From: Mermis nigrescens
Lineage: Eukaryota; Nematoda; Enoplea; Mermithida; Mermithidae
Direction of reading: 5' to 3'
Length of the DNA stretch: 64,000 bases
NCBI GenBank assembly: GCA_036768485.1
Contig: JAVLUZ010000143.1
Span: 987,633-1,051,632 of the forward strand
The notes beneath the pieces are model-generated. The model ran no database searches, was not told the origin of the DNA, and saw nothing but the letters and a program-made list of their open reading frames with translations. The position numbers were made by a program, and so were the translations under genes. Shown piece by piece: positions 45,331 to 57,968 of the stretch; position 1 is the stretch's first letter; each line of letters begins with the position of its first letter.

Positions 45331-48300
45331 AAATTAATGTTGAATCACGGTGAGTGAGCGCAGCCGAGCCCTTTGCAGATTTTCCGACGACGGCGTTGTC
45401 CGTTGAGAAATATTCCTGATCGGATTCCAGTTGCGAACCGCACGTGTTCAAACGCTCACAATACTGATACGGCCATTGCCTACGCCCGCACATGCTGTTG
45501 GCGTAGCAGCGTTGGGTGTGGATCGACGGGTCGATCGTCGTCCTCAAAATCGTCATTCGTCCTCGATGAGACGTTCAGCATAACGACGCGGTATGGCGGC
45601 GATCGGAGCAAATAATTGCTCCGTAAGCTGCGCTTGTAGAGTTCGTTGGCAGAGGATTCGCATGTGACGCCGTTCATTTGTTCATTAACAGGCCACGGTT
45701 TTGGAACAAAAGTGGACCCGGTCGGGGTTGTGGCTGAACTAACCCCGGTGGCTGGTTGACTTTGCTCCAGCGGTGGATTGATACGACTGGTACCCATTGT
45801 TGCCGTCGACGGGATCTGTGACCGGTCCCGCTGAGTTCCGCGGTTTGAGGCCTGTCGTTGGCGGCGATACTTCGTAAGGCTGCTGCTGTCGCAGGCGCGA
45901 TTCAGATGAACAGCTATCGGCCTCGTAGATACTACGCCTCGGAGCAGCTCACGCGATTCCCGTAAAACGCTGTCCCTTGCCGCGGTTGGGTTTGCGGTCT
46001 TATGTGCTAGTATCTGCGGTTTTTACTTGCGTTTGCTGTGTGCCTACCGGTGTGATCGGTCGTGTGTGTGCAACATAGCGTTGCTGGGATGATTGCGGTG
46101 CTTGCCGCCCTCAATCCCACATGCCCAGAATTCGCTTTTAATTTAGCTGCAACTTCAGCTTGAGCGAGTGCTTCAGAGCCTCGTTTGCTTTTCAAGTTTT
46201 TCAGTCAACGCAAGCGTGTTCGGATTTTGTGTCATAAAATCTATTCAGGCCTTCGCCTTATGCTTGTCTTCTGGCACATGACGAACCTCGGAAGCTTCAG
46301 TAAGAGACTGACCGGCAGCATGTTGAGTCTCGTCACACGCCGTAGCATTTCCAGCAGCCAGATTCTGCACGGTTGTGTTTCTCGATCGTCATGCGTGTTC
46401 TACGCATTGCTAATTTCGTGCTTCAGGAAGGATCGACTTCCCCAGGCAATTGCGAAGGCTTGCTGCGGATCCACTAGGGTCCTGCGAGGATGCCTGTTGC
46501 CTTTGTCTGCGAATTTTTCTAAGTCGCCTTGAATCCGATGTTTGCAGAAAAAGACCAATTTTTGTTGACCTCTAAAAGAAACGTCGAATTCTTGGAGGAA
46601 ACGGGCTTTGAAGCGGAGTCGGATGGACACATGCACGAATTTGCAGATCGTCCTTCTGCAAAACATGAGGACTTTCAATTCGTGCTGTCCGATCCGAGAG
46701 ATTCCGGGAAAAGCCTCACTTGGCGAAGGTGTATAAGGTTCGCCAAGGAGCGCTACGCGCAACATGCGAACGTAACTGCTCCACCATGCGCCACCAGCCT
46801 ATTCCGGGGATTTCCGTAGACGTACGCAAAGAAGTGGACACTTCCTGTCCAGGAGATTCCAAAAGCGCTGTGAACGCGCATGGCGTCTATGGAAGCAGAC
46901 GTCATGTCGTCGATACTCGGAGCTCATATAATGCATGAAATTCTCAGAGAAATGTGTCGAAATAATATTGACCATCCTGACATGCCGATATTAAGATGGG
47001 TGCCATGCGAGTCTGGCGCTGGAGACATCCTGTGTGGATATAAGCTCCGGGCGAACCCTGATGAGCAACACCATCAGACACTTCCGATCCGGTTGCGTCA
47101 AGGTGCGGGTGACACCACCAAATACTCTCAACGGCACTTCGTGCAACATCATTCCCGTTGTAATGCAGAAGCGTATGCGCACAAAATATTGATCGGGATA
47201 AAGCAATCGGTTAAACACACTCAATTCTGCTGATATTCGTCAAGGTGCGCGGGTGGACGATCCACATCAGCCAAAGACTGTGCGGTCAGGGCCTGCGCCA
47301 ATGGACATGACAGGGAAGTCAGTTGAAGTCAGTGCCGCAGATGGATTGCATACACTCGGTCGAAGTACACTTGTGCAGCTTCAACCAGCTGATCATATAC
47401 ACGCGTTCCTGCAACCTCACCCGAACTGTCATGTAACTCGTTGCAGCACCGCTGGCAGCGACAGTGCACGGAGGTTCTCGCGTCATGCTTTTCCATCATG
47501 GCGAACGTCACTGCTGAGCGTAACGCAAGCGTGACCTTGCACTCTCGCGCTTTCATCCGCGGCCATACGTGCCTTGTAATGGCGCCGCCTCATTGTGGGA
47601 GCATGGCGACTTCCTCTATGATGAACTGACTGACGCAATTGCCTGTGGGTGGAATAGTGCGGCCCTCAGTACATGACACACCCGTGCGTGGCCATAGGAG
47701 CCCGCAAGCGCGGACCTCTGGTGGTGAACAGCAGCTGTGGCGCGGAATGAGTCGCGACTTGCGTGTACAATGCTACTTGTGGTACTTCATGCGCGGGTAA
47801 AATTTGTTGTGTCGCCAGGCGGCCTAGTGGTCTCAGTCATGCAGTCACATCGGAGCTCAGAGTCACGCTCTACCCTGCACTCCGGCTGCGCAGTCGGCAA
47901 AGGTCCGAGCGAACTGATGCCCAAGGGCGCTTGTTGGTCCGCCGCAAGCGATTGTGAGACAATCCGGTTGCGAAGCGGTAACAGCCCCCTTTTCTAGCCA
48001 ATGCCACGCGTGTAGAAGTGCGGTGGTGACAAATTAGCTTGTCTTTCCGCCTCGGTGTTGGATAACGCCATGACTAAATGCTTAGGAGATAAATCAGTCT
48101 TCAGTGGAGATCGGTTCTACATCGATCATTGTGGAATCATATGGAATATCGGTTTGCGAAGAAAACGCAGATGCAGGTGTACTCGAACTGGTTGGTTTAG
48201 ATTTTGGTTCGGTATCAGGTGCATGAGCCGGACCCGAAACTGAGTCGACGGCGGCCTGCGAACCCTGAACTTGTAGGTCAGGATTGTCAAAGACATTAGT

Positions 48301-49618
48301 GTGAGCCAACGCTTCCGTTACTGAGGCAACGGTGGTGGCTGCTGCTATGGCCGCTGGAAGTTGTGGAACCGGGCCATAGAAGTCTTCAACTCTAATTAAT
48401 TCTTCGCCATTCGAGTCAACTTCTACTTCAGCTTCAGCAGCTGTGCTGGTCGACTGCCCTTGCGGTGGTTTGCTAGTCGACAGGGGCTATACGCCTCTGG
48501 CTTTCGGGCCAGTGGCCTCAATGTGCAATTCATTGCCTACAATGAGACCGACATAGGCTTTCTATCGTCAGTAATGTGATTATTTTGCGATGTCCCTTCT
48601 ATCAATATAAAAACATCTGATAGTTATAAGGGCGTCCATCACTAAATAATTCTGCATGTCCCGAGTTAACGATAGCTCCACGCCTGTCCGAAGTTATCAG
48701 GCGCGTTTGGGTCAGTCATGTCAAATAGGAACTCAGCCAAGCGCTTCAATGTGTGTCGAGACAACGCTGTAATGCAAAAACAGCAGTAAATTCTATCGCT
48801 AACGGCTGAATATCGATAAAATTAGCGATGAATGGATCCTTCCAGTGCAGTTGATTGCGAATTTCTGCATCTGGGATTGCCAAAATTTCCTCAAAAGTTG
48901 GACCGTATACGTGAAAATACGCAAGTTCGATCTTGCGTAGGATCGTATGAAACCATATATACATTTGGCAAACGTGTTTCGAGCAACTGGTGAAGCCCGA
49001 ACGGAGGTTGCGGGAACATCGCCAGGTCCCAGCAGAACATGACCGTTCGCTCGCAACTTGGACGTAGCAGGTACGAATGGGCCATGGAGGTCCTGGTAGG
49101 TGGGACATAATTGCTGGCAGCGCAAGGTCCCAGGTCTTATAATGCCTGCCTTTCCTGTCATTAACAGAATTCGGAATCGTAGCCTAACAAATAGTGTGCC
49201 ATTAGTCAAATTTGATGGTTGAATTAACGCCAAATGGCGGCAAACAACTTCTGGTCGTCGGAGACTATGACCGTAGGCATAGGCCTGTTCCTTGGTACGC
49301 GAGGGGTTGCCAAAGGAAATCTACAAAATCTATTCTCCCACCAGAGCTGTTGATCGTTTATACGCTTAGTATGACTTTTAATTTTATGTGCTACTTTGTG
49401 CTTAACCCATCTAGCAGTGAATGCTTGTAAACCGCTAACACGACTATCGTCGTTTTTGTGGCAGCGGGTCTGGTACAACCAAACCCCGCTCTAAAGCCAT
49501 ACTGGTCAACGCCGAACGAAACTCATCTAAGGACGCGGGATCACGCCCTTCGAATTTGCATCGGCGATCCAGCTGCCTCCAGCAATGCCTCTTTGCTTGG
49601 GGTGCCTTCAGCAGCCAT
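45330..49618 (-). pseudogene. Large accessory protein of the giant Gypsy family, element B copy
   Basis: The start codon at 49618 is at the same place as in A, after the same acceptor-like tract. Frames switch often, but blocks matching A occur in order. They are FPLATPRVP near 49290, CPTYQDLHGPF near 49100, FHVYGPTFEEILAIPDAEI near 48900 and AHTNVFDNPDLQ near 48300. LVEAAQVYFDRVYAIHLRH lies near 47350, CITTGMMLHEVPL near 47160 and YTPSPSEAFPG near 46730. DDDRPVDPHPTL lies near 45530 and the C-terminal LESDQEYFSTDN near 45400. The span is about 4.29 kb. Conservation of protein blocks despite frame decay argues that the ancestor encoded this protein. The function is unknown. Confidence 0.75.
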
Positions 49619-49622
49619 GGGT

Positions 49623-49641
49623 CTGCAAAAGGAAAAACATT
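49623..49641 (-). promoter_or_regulatory. Putative 3' splice site before accessory start, element B
   Basis: The sense strand reads CTAATGTTTTTCCTTTTGCAG followed by ACCCATG. It has the same spacing to the ATG, and nearly the same pyrimidine run, as element A. Confidence 0.5.
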
Positions 49642-49739
49642 AGATAATGGTACGGCATGTGCTGTTTTAGAGCCATTTAATAAACGTATAGGCGCTCAGT
49701 CCTTAGCTTTTTGTTCCCTGCCAGGTAAATCCTCAAAAC

Positions 49740-50900
49740 TTATGACAACTGCCGCGGGCAAGAGAGGCGATGTGGTAATTTAACCAACACAAAATCGCCA
49801 GGGACGTACGCGTGTTTTTCCACAATTAAGTCAGAATAAGGTAGTTTAGGCTCAGGCAGAAGTCTATTCCTATGAACATGATGAACGATAAGCGGGTTAT
49901 AGACATATGCGATTTTCACAGTTTCAGGCGTAGGTAAGTCAATAATTCGGTATGGACCCACACGCTTGGGTGATAATTTACCTATTTCTGGTTGAATGAC
50001 TGAGGTATTATTAAGATAGACTATATCCGAAAGAGAAAATTTGTTTGCGATTACGGACTTGTCATATTGTGATTTCTGCTGCTTACGCGCTTGCGTTAAA
50101 TTTTGAGATGCGATTTCATGCAAGTCTTGTAAAAGTCAGCTTTAAATCAATGACATATTTTTCTGCAATGGAAGGTAAATTCGGATTTATCACGAAGTCA
50201 TTTATTAGTAAAGTGTCGAGAGGAAATGCTGGTTCGCGACGCATAAAGCATTTCGAAAGGAGATATATTAGTCGATGATTGCGGAGTTGCGCGGTATGCA
50301 AATAATGCAAAAGGTAAAAATTGCTCCCAATCATACTGAGAACGCGCACTCAGCTTCGACAAACCATCAAACAAAGTTCGATTATAGCGTTCCACCAACC
50401 CATCACACTGGGGTGATATGAGGTTGTAAATATTTTTTGGACGTTTAATAATTTACAGACTTCCGAAATAAGGGTAGATGTAAAATTTGACCCCTGATCT
50501 GTTAAAAATTTCTTGGGGACTCCATAACGTGGTATAATTTCTCGTAATAATAAATTTGCGATAGTTGTTGCTTTGATATCAGAAACAGCAAAGCTTCCAC
50601 CTATTTTGTGAAATAATCCATAAAAACTACAATTTGGTCATTTCCGGAGGGGGATCGCGGCATATGCAAACAATCGCACACAATGAGTTCAAAGGGTGCG
50701 GATACTTCGATTGGTTGCAGCGGAACGGATGTGGAATTTAATGCGACCTTACGTTGTAAGCACACATCACAATTCCGACACTCGCGCGATCACATCATTT
50801 TCCATGCGCGGCCACCAATAACGCATTTGAATGGCGGGCTAGATTTTGCGTGATGAAAAATGAGCTCCGAAAATAGAGTCATGTAATTCCGTTAATATGA
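49740..50900 (-). pseudogene. Integrase, element B
   Basis: The open pieces are 50398-50198 (LVERYNRTLFDGLSKL, containing the catalytic Glu) and 50123-49740 (KLSPKRVGPYRIIDLPTPE, then YVPGDFVLVKLPHR). Upstream, out-of-frame sequence still encodes the zinc-finger Cys pair and the TDQGSNF-type Asp motif near 50500, as shown by collinearity with A. Frameshifts lie near 50140, 50230, 50415 and 50600. The C-terminal piece is better preserved than in A, where a stop follows GPY. Confidence 0.8.
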
Positions 50901-53028
50901 AGCGACGCAAAGATTTGGGTATGACGATTTGATGAACGACAGTTGGTGAGTCGCTTAGGTTGGAAACGACGAAAAAGTACATCGTTTACGAGAAAAAATT
51001 CAACACGATATTTTTTTGTTGTTAAGTCGTTCAATGCGATGCAAATTTTATGCAATTCGTCATCTGCACGTTGCTCAGCGAGTAAATGCGCAGGTGTTAG
51101 CATTTCAGCTTTTTCGGCATCGGTAAGTAATAAGCGTTGCGAAATGTAGGTGGTTTAGAATTAGTAGGATCAGTTTGCGCAGTAGGAACATTATTTTGCG
51201 CATTGGGATGATTAATTAGTGCAGTAGGCGCGTTATCGCGCGATCGGTCAGGTGGAACCAATTCATCATCTGACTCAGAATCTTCTGATTCTAAATTTGC
51301 GATGTTAACAATATTTTTGCACTCGACTTTATATTTTCGTTCTGCATGATCATATTTAGGATGACGTGAGAGAAGATCAGCTGCGCAATTATATGCACCA
51401 GGAACGTAAACAATATCATATTCGTATTCCTGTAATTTGAGACTCCCAACGGCGTAATCGACTCGATGGGTCTTTTACGTTTACTAACCAGGTTAACGCT
51501 TGATGATCAGTTTCGACAACAAATTTTTTACCGTAAAGATAGTGTCGATAATGCTTGATGAACCACACTACCGCTAACGCTTTATTTTTCCGAAGTAGCA
51601 TAATTACATTTGGCAGAATTTAGTACGCGACTAGCGTAGCTAAGAATAAAACGATTTTTGGATGGTAAGTGTTTTTGTGTCAAAATAGCACCTAACGCAT
51701 AGTTACTTGCGTCAGTTGTTAAAATAAATTGGTGCTCATCATCGAATTTCGGTAATTGTAAAATAGGTGGGGACGTAAATGCTTTCTTCAGAAGCTCAAA
51801 GGCGGTTTGGTGTTCAGCCTTCCAGCAAAATTCGACATCTTTACGCAGAAGATGGAATAACGGTTTAGCAATTTTAGCGAGGTCTTTAACGAATTTCTTA
51901 AACCATTGGACTAAACCAAGGAATTTCTGCAAGGATTTTACGGTTTTTGGTACGGGAAACGAGATTAAATCCGCGACTTTGGACATGTCAGGAGCAATGC
52001 CCATTGCACTTATGCTATGGCCAAGAAATTTTACCTCTGCATGCACAAGATGGCACTTATCAGGCTTTACACGTAAGTTTGCCTTTTTAAGAGCAATAAA
52101 GACATTTTCGAGATCTTTTAAATGTTCTTTGAAAGTGCGTGAAAAGATAATTATGTCATCGATGTAAACGAGATAAGATTTCCAATTTAGACCTGCGAGC
52201 ACAAGCTAAATTAGTCTTTGAAAATCTGCGGGCGCATTCTTTAACCCAAAAGGTAAAACTTCAAATTCATAATGACCAACAGGACATATAAATGCTGTTT
52301 TTTCGCAAGATTTACTATCGAGTGGGATTTGCCAGTATCCAGATTTCAAATCAAGTGTGCTAAAATATGCAGCATTGCCTAAGGTATCAAAATAATCGTC
52401 TAGTTGCGGAAGAGGATAAACTTGTGTTTTAGTAACATCATTTAACCGTCGATAATCGACAACTGGCCTTAGGGAACCGTCCTTTTTTCCAATGAGAAAT
52501 AATGGACTTGCCCATGGGCTAGTTGTAGGTCAGAATAATTTTATCCGCAAGCATTTCATTTATAATTTTCTGCATAGATTCCCTTCTAGAATGTTCAACA
52601 CGATAAGTTTTTCCCACAACGGGTGGATTATCCCCTGTATCGATATGATGTTTCATCAAGGGGTACGACCGAGAGGTTCGTTTTTTAGTGCAAAAATTGA
52701 GTCGTATTTTAGACATAATTCACGAATTTGTTGCTGTTGTCTAGAATCAACGGCGGAGCCGTTTAAAAGCTTTATTTATTGATGCGAAAAGTTCTGGTGT
52801 CCTATCATCCAAAGATGAAACATGTGACACAACCTCGGCATCAGTGGTTAAAGAACCTATTATGTCACCAGAGTCAATGCGAATTGGCGCTTTAGAGATG
52901 TTACAGACGCGAACAGGTATTAAAGGTTGTGAAGCATCGACTATAGATGGAGCAACAAAAAGTGAAGTTTTTTCCATAAAACTCAGGATTTTGTTCGAAT
53001 AGTGCGAAATCAAAATTGCAAGAACCAT
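50901..53028 (-). pseudogene. Reverse transcriptase and RNase H, element B
   Basis: The N-terminal part (53028-52747) ends at a one-base insertion near 52762, compared with A. The next piece (52716-52519) contains GDNPPVVGKTYRVEH. An E-to-stop change precedes LVLAGLNWK near 52206. The longest open piece (52202-51582) has the catalytic YIDDIIIFSRTF, KTVKSLQKFLGLVQ and the RNase H start LTTDASNYALGAILTQ. An insertion near 51585 shifts the frame before ALAVVWFIKHYRHYLYG and VETDHQALTW. At least three frameshifts and one stop disable pol. Confidence 0.88.
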
Positions 53029-53060
53029 GACTTATATAGCCAGGTGTAATTAATTCATGC

Positions 53061-55244
53061 CTAGGTTGTATTATAACAGGCTCGGGCAACGAAACATGCA
53101 CACACACAACACCAGAGGTGGTTGCGTTGGGTTTCGTGCTGAAATTGCAATTTTTCATGAGATGAGAGTAAATTAACCTTTATGCCGTTTATAAAAGCAC
53201 AACGCTCAATAGGATTAACCCACATGAGTGCGGATTCGCAAAAATCATATCCTAAAAGCATGTCTTCCGGCAAATGATCAATTATAGCAACTGAGGTAGT
53301 AATAGATTGTTCCGCGATGGTTAGAGTCATATTTACTTTATAGCGAACGACTGCAGTAATTTCGCCTACACCATGCACAACTTGCGAAACTTGTTTAGGT
53401 GGTAAATTGAAACCAAGACGCAAGAATGCAGATGTGGTCATCATGGTGACCTGTGAACCTGTATCTATGAGAGCAGGTACATCAACGCCATGAACTTTGA
53501 CGAGAATAGTGGGTAAATTAGTTCCAGCGTGACTTACAATAGGAATATTAGGATCTAAGATCTTAGACGGAGGTAGATTTATTTTCTCGTAAGTTGCAAG
53601 ACGACGTTGTAAACGTTCGTACTCTTCGAGAAATTCTTGCGACGCGAATAAATTAGGACGCGCGCTAGATTCTGGCCCTTTCGCAGTAACCGTGTTTACA
53701 TCATGAGGAGATGTAGGGGTTGGCTGCGGTGGGGGCGCATTCATGGTGGGCTGGTTATCTGCGGTATATGTAACATAAGGGCGATTAAAATTATTGTCGT
53801 TGCGATAGTTCGAGTTATAGTATGTCCCACGTTGTTCATTTGGGAATTGCACGAAAGGTGTATTTTGGCGCGATTGATTATTATAGCGATTGTCGTAACG
53901 CTGAATTTTGATAATTAGCACGCGAATTTTGGTAATAATCATTACGATTTTGCCGAAAATTCGATCGTGATTGCTTTGATTCAAAGCGATTATCATTATT
54001 CGCATAGTTAAATGAGCGATGTTGACTAGGGTTACGATATCGTGATTGAGATTGCTGTCTATTTTGCGAATTCGAACGCGATGGCGAACGATTTTGTCGC
54101 GAAAAGAACGCGATTGGCTGCGATTGCGAGCCATAAAATTATTATTTCGCTCTGCTTGATTGTTCTGATTAGTGTTATTAGTTACTTCTTGCCTTTGACA
54201 TGTGAAACATTCCTCATAAATGTGACCTATGCGCTTGCAAAAGGTACAATATTTACGAGAAGAACTTTCTGGTTTCTCAGCACGCGATGAGCGATGAAAC
54301 GTTCTATTACGTGAGCAATTTGAATCAGTTTGGTTAGATGCGCGAGGAGTATCTTTAGGTACTGCGCTGCCTACTGGAGCAGCTGTTACCGATACATAAG
54401 GCGTTACTGCCTTTTTATCCTCAAATTCTTTGTTAGCAAATTCAGCGCTTAGCGCATTATCCAAAAATTCAGCTAATGATGCTCTAGGTTTTTTGTGATA
54501 TGCCTCTTTCGAAATGTGCGGTAATAAACCTTCTTTTAGCTGATGTCGCATTAAATTATTGAAATGTGGCGAATCAATTTCAAGGTAAGGATCCGACTTA
54601 ATTAATTCTTCGCGAAGCGAGAGATAATAAGCTTTAACCGATTCGTTAGGCTGCTGTTTGTGTGACAAAAAACGATTAAAGAGCGCACCGGTGTCCATTG
54701 GACAAAATTCGGCTATTAGCGCTTGTTTCGTTTTTGAATACGATTGTTGTATGTCAGCAGGTAACGAACGGTATAAACGCAAAGCATAAGGATCAAGAAA
54801 TCCAGTAGCGAATTTTAAACGATCAGCTTTGTCAATATCATAGGTATTGGCAAGCGATTCAAATTCCGCAAAATATGCTTTCATATCCGATTTATCGCCA
54901 TCAAAAAATTTTTTATTTGCAATTGCAAATTGCATTTGCTGCAAAAATGGTCCGCGATTCAAGGAATCAGCAAGACGCGAATCTCCACGAGAGCTTTCAG
55001 ATGAAGAACCTGAACTATGCCGATGACGTCGTCTGCGCGATCGACTTTTGCAACGCGAGCGACGGCTGCGCGGGCGATCATAGCTATTAGATGAGCTGTC
55101 GTCAGAGAATTTGACATGTTTTTTCCTACTAGATGATTCAGGTGGAGGTGCAGATTCGGTGTTAATGCCAGATAGATTTATCTCAACAGGTTGCATTTCG
55201 ATATTGGAGGAATGCAAAATATTATTATTAAGCGGTATCTCCAC
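53061..55244 (-). CDS. Gag-protease polyprotein, element B (727 codons open)
   Basis: This is the longest intact frame in the window. Residues about 45-90 are an Arg/Ser-rich stretch, and 100-270 form a capsid-like region (FLDPYALRLYRSLPADIQ, then HKQQPNESVKAYYLSLREEL). The zinc knuckle is C333-x2-C-x4-H-x4-C346 (CTFCKRIGHIYEEC). The aspartic protease has its active-site DTGS at about 594-597 (ALIDTGSQVTMMTTSAFLRL), then LLGYDF. Gag and protease share one frame. The first Met is probably not the true start: upstream gag sequence (55372-56333) lies in another frame. The last 25 residues or so run out of register near 53140, where RT should follow. Confidence 0.85.
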   Translation of the reverse strand: MEIPLNNNILHSSNIEMQPVEINLSGINTESAPPPESSSRKKHVKFSDDSSSNSYDRPRSRRSRCKSRSRRRRHRHSSGSSSESSRGDSRLADSLNRGPFLQQMQFAIANKKFFDGDKSDMKAYFAEFESLANTYDIDKADRLKFATGFLDPYALRLYRSLPADIQQSYSKTKQALIAEFCPMDTGALFNRFLSHKQQPNESVKAYYLSLREELIKSDPYLEIDSPHFNNLMRHQLKEGLLPHISKEAYHKKPRASLAEFLDNALSAEFANKEFEDKKAVTPYVSVTAAPVGSAVPKDTPRASNQTDSNCSRNRTFHRSSRAEKPESSSRKYCTFCKRIGHIYEECFTCQRQEVTNNTNQNNQAERNNNFMARNRSQSRSFRDKIVRHRVRIRKIDSNLNHDIVTLVNIAHLTMRIMIIALNQSNHDRIFGKIVMIITKIRVLIIKIQRYDNRYNNQSRQNTPFVQFPNEQRGTYYNSNYRNDNNFNRPYVTYTADNQPTMNAPPPQPTPTSPHDVNTVTAKGPESSARPNLFASQEFLEEYERLQRRLATYEKINLPPSKILDPNIPIVSHAGTNLPTILVKVHGVDVPALIDTGSQVTMMTTSAFLRLGFNLPPKQVSQVVHGVGEITAVVRYKVNMTLTIAEQSITTSVAIIDHLPEDMLLGYDFCESALMWVNPIERCAFINGIKVNLLSSHEKLQFQHETQRNHLWCCVCACFVARACYNTT

Positions 55245-55371
55245 ATTTATAGGATTAGGTACATAGCTACTAGGTAAATTTTCGCCTTGAGGTGGAAAAT
55301 ATTGCAGCGGAGGAGGATTTAATTGCTGCTGCGCGTTCGTAGTAGAAGAGCTAGGTACGAAAGAAGGCGCA

Positions 55372-56333
55372 TTACGATTTAAAGACAGCGAAGGTCGAGA
55401 TCGACGACGTCTGCGAAATCGATACCGACGGCTGTGAAATTGTAGGTATATTTTCCGAAAAACCCGAGTTTTGCACTGGTTGCAAACCCGTGTTTAAAGG
55501 ATTCTGTGACAAATTAGACATCACAGGCGCGCGACTTGTACAACTTTGAGTTATATTTTCAGGAATGGTTTCCGAAGGTGAGCGTGAATTTGACGCTCTG
55601 TTGCTAGTAGACAACAGTGAAGATGCACGATGCGTACTTTGCGCACGATTCGCAGTTTGTGCATTGAATTCAGAAAAATTTGCGCTATCGATTGAGTGGT
55701 TAACGTGCTCAGATGGATTACTCTCTATGCAATTCAGAACTGGTTGGGGTTTAAGCATAGTGCTTAGCTCCAAACGCAGTTTACGCATTTCATCTGCATT
55801 TGCCTTTTTATCTTGTTCAAAGCGCGTAGAAAGATCCGAAAATTGTAAATGAATAGCTTGTAGAGCTTTCAAAAGGAGATCATTAGTCGCATTAGCATTA
55901 GCACGCTCTTGGTCGGCATTTATGCTGTGACTATGATTACTTTCGACGTCAGAATCGGGATTTACGCGTTCCGAACTGGTTTCAGGATTAGTCGCTAAGT
56001 TATGAGTAGTCGTATTATCAATCATTGTATGACTTGATGAATTATCAATGTTAGGGTCCGATCTAGTTATCGAAGTTTGATTAATGCGCGATCGCACAGT
56101 TGTCAATAACAATTCATCATCGGACTGTGTATTACTCGCGGCATTTAGTGACGCGGGTAATTTATCATTATTCGCCGTAGTAGTTACGTCTTTCGTAATT
56201 GTGTCATTACTCGCAGAATTACTCGCGCTATTAGAGTCAACAGGCGCGGTAGGTAATTGGCGAGTTGAAGTAGGTGGCGTAGAAGGTTTTTTCAATTTAG
56301 CGGGCGGTGTCCGCAAAACCTTTTTCCTGCCAT
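55372..56333 (-). pseudogene. N-terminal gag region, element B
   Basis: By homology to A the start is the ATG at 56333 (MAGK), but a one-base change a few codons in moves the open frame so that it appears to begin at 56346. The frame runs about 320 codons, opening with VLRTPPAKLKKPSTPP, and is rich in Asn, Ser and Thr. It contains a short charged segment (RFEQDKKANADEMRKLRLEL) likely to form a coiled coil. It shifts frame near 55372, about 130 bases before the 727-codon gag-protease frame. No known domain is evident in this part. Confidence 0.7.
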
Positions 56334-56916
56334 TTTTAGATATCAAAAATGTCGAAAAATGTGACCTTGGGTAAAATAAATTTCAGTACGTCGAAATTTT
56401 TCCCAAAATAAATGTTTCGAATTTGGCCTTTGTCGATCCGAAAAACAGGTTTTTCCACGTAAATAGTACTTCCTTACGTGAAGTAAGATATACCAGACGT
56501 GAAATGATCGAAAACAGGTAGGACTAAGCCTAATGCGCAAGAACGTGTACGTGGTTAGAAAAACAGGTAGGTAAACACCTAAATGACGGAATTTCGTCGT
56601 CAAGAGAGAAAAATGATGAATCGTCGCCTGTGGGTCGACGTTTATAGAAAAATGCGAGCGTGAGAGCTGCCTTCGTCGATAAAAGTTCGACGGAAATAGA
56701 AAAATAACGATGACTTTACCACGATACACAAAATCTTTACCACGGACGCTTACTTAAATTGCGCACTGCCACGATCGCGGTCGATACAACAACAAAGGTG
56801 AACGAAACGTTACACATTTTTAGATGGCCAAAATGATGATTTTTGGATCGAAAAATAATTTTACGATGATTGATCAGCTCGGCTGTAGCTAGCAGCCTAA
56901 AGGAGGGAACGTCCAA
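56334..56916 (-). promoter_or_regulatory. 5' leader of element B
   Basis: This leader is collinear with the element A leader. It has TTGGACGTTCCCTCC next to the LTR (the primer-binding site position) and the conserved TTTAAGTAAGCGTC (sense) with a donor-like GTAAGC at 56753-56748. Direct repeats of CTTTACCAC (plus strand) occur at about 56714 and 56735. Confidence 0.45.
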
Positions 56917-57968
56917 TGTAAATGTAGAGCCGCCTTGTGTCTACAAGAGTCGACACAGGCACGGCTACATTACCTTCGAGATTTACCTAGGTACGTAGGT
57001 ACTTAAGTCTGCGCTTAGTGCTGGCCCCGATCGCGCGGCACTGGATGGCTTTCGATCTTTGGACCCTTACAGACCTTACGGCTTCGATCCCCTCAGCCCT
57101 AATATTGCTGGCTGCTTTTCGTCGGGTGATCTCAGCAGCTACGCCCTAAGACCTAAGGCTACCTACCTAGTCTCGGAATTTGCCGCGGAGGTCAGTTGAC
57201 CTATCTCAAGCTCAAGTTGTAATTTAACTTGTTTTCAATCAGTACCTGATCAGAAATGTTTTTGGTTCCTAATTTGTGTAGCACGCTGAACAATGAAAAC
57301 AACAACAACGAGCTCTATGCTGATCAATCATCCCTAAAGATTAAATAATATTTTTGATCAATTTTTGGCTTGAGAAATAAAATATGATTTTCGAATAAAA
57401 TAAACTATCATACGGAATTTACCTATCAGTCCACTAAACGGGTGGAAATCCTCGACGAAGGGATGGTGGCCGACCTAACCCTCGGTATAACCAAAACCAC
57501 TGGGTTGGTTTTTCTATATTTTTATTCGACGAAGAACACACGGCCTATAGCCGGGAAACAAAATACGCAAAAGAAAAACGATAATGTACAGTCGAAATAA
57601 ACGGCCAACGAAAAACCAAAAAGCCAAAACTCTAATCCGACCTTCCGTACACTGGCCTCAAGGGCCATTACAGTACAATAAAAACAACGATCAAATTAAC
57701 GTAATACTGATAAACTTTTATCTCAGATCGAATGTTATCGATTACACGAGCGGTATGCATTAAACAATTACTATTATCATACACTTAACTCTACGATACC
57801 GGACAAGTATCTAATTGTTTTTTATTATTGAAAATTTGGGGAAATAATGGGAAGACCGAAGGCATAGCCCACAGTGCACCGTCATAGACAGCTACTAGTA
57901 TTGGCTATGTAATGGCTATCGCGAACTGCTAAGGCAGGTTCGCCTACCGTGTAACTCTCGCAGTTACA
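56917..57968 (-). mobile_element. 5' LTR of element B
   Basis: This 1,052-bp LTR reads, in the sense direction, from TGTAACTGCGAGAGTTACAC to GCTCTACATTTACA. It shows the same terminal hairpin as in A. AATAAAAATATA in the sense strand near 57526-57515 may provide a polyadenylation or TATA-like signal. AAAACCAC-TGGG-TTGGTTTT near 57492-57511 is a small stem. Confidence 0.9.

Larger units (their letters stand above)
43419..57968 (-). mobile_element. Element B: near-complete giant Ty3/Gypsy retrotransposon
   Basis: This copy is about 14.55 kb on the minus strand, with LTRs at 56917-57968 (5', 1,052 bp) and 43419-44503 (3', 1,085 bp). It is collinear with element A over leader, gag-protease, pol and the post-integrase accessory gene, but clearly diverged from it in both LTRs and coding regions. 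Gag-protease is still largely open, while pol and the accessory gene carry several frameshifts. The flanking tetramers (AGTC left, AAAC right) do not match, so I cannot show a target duplication. Confidence 0.88.
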
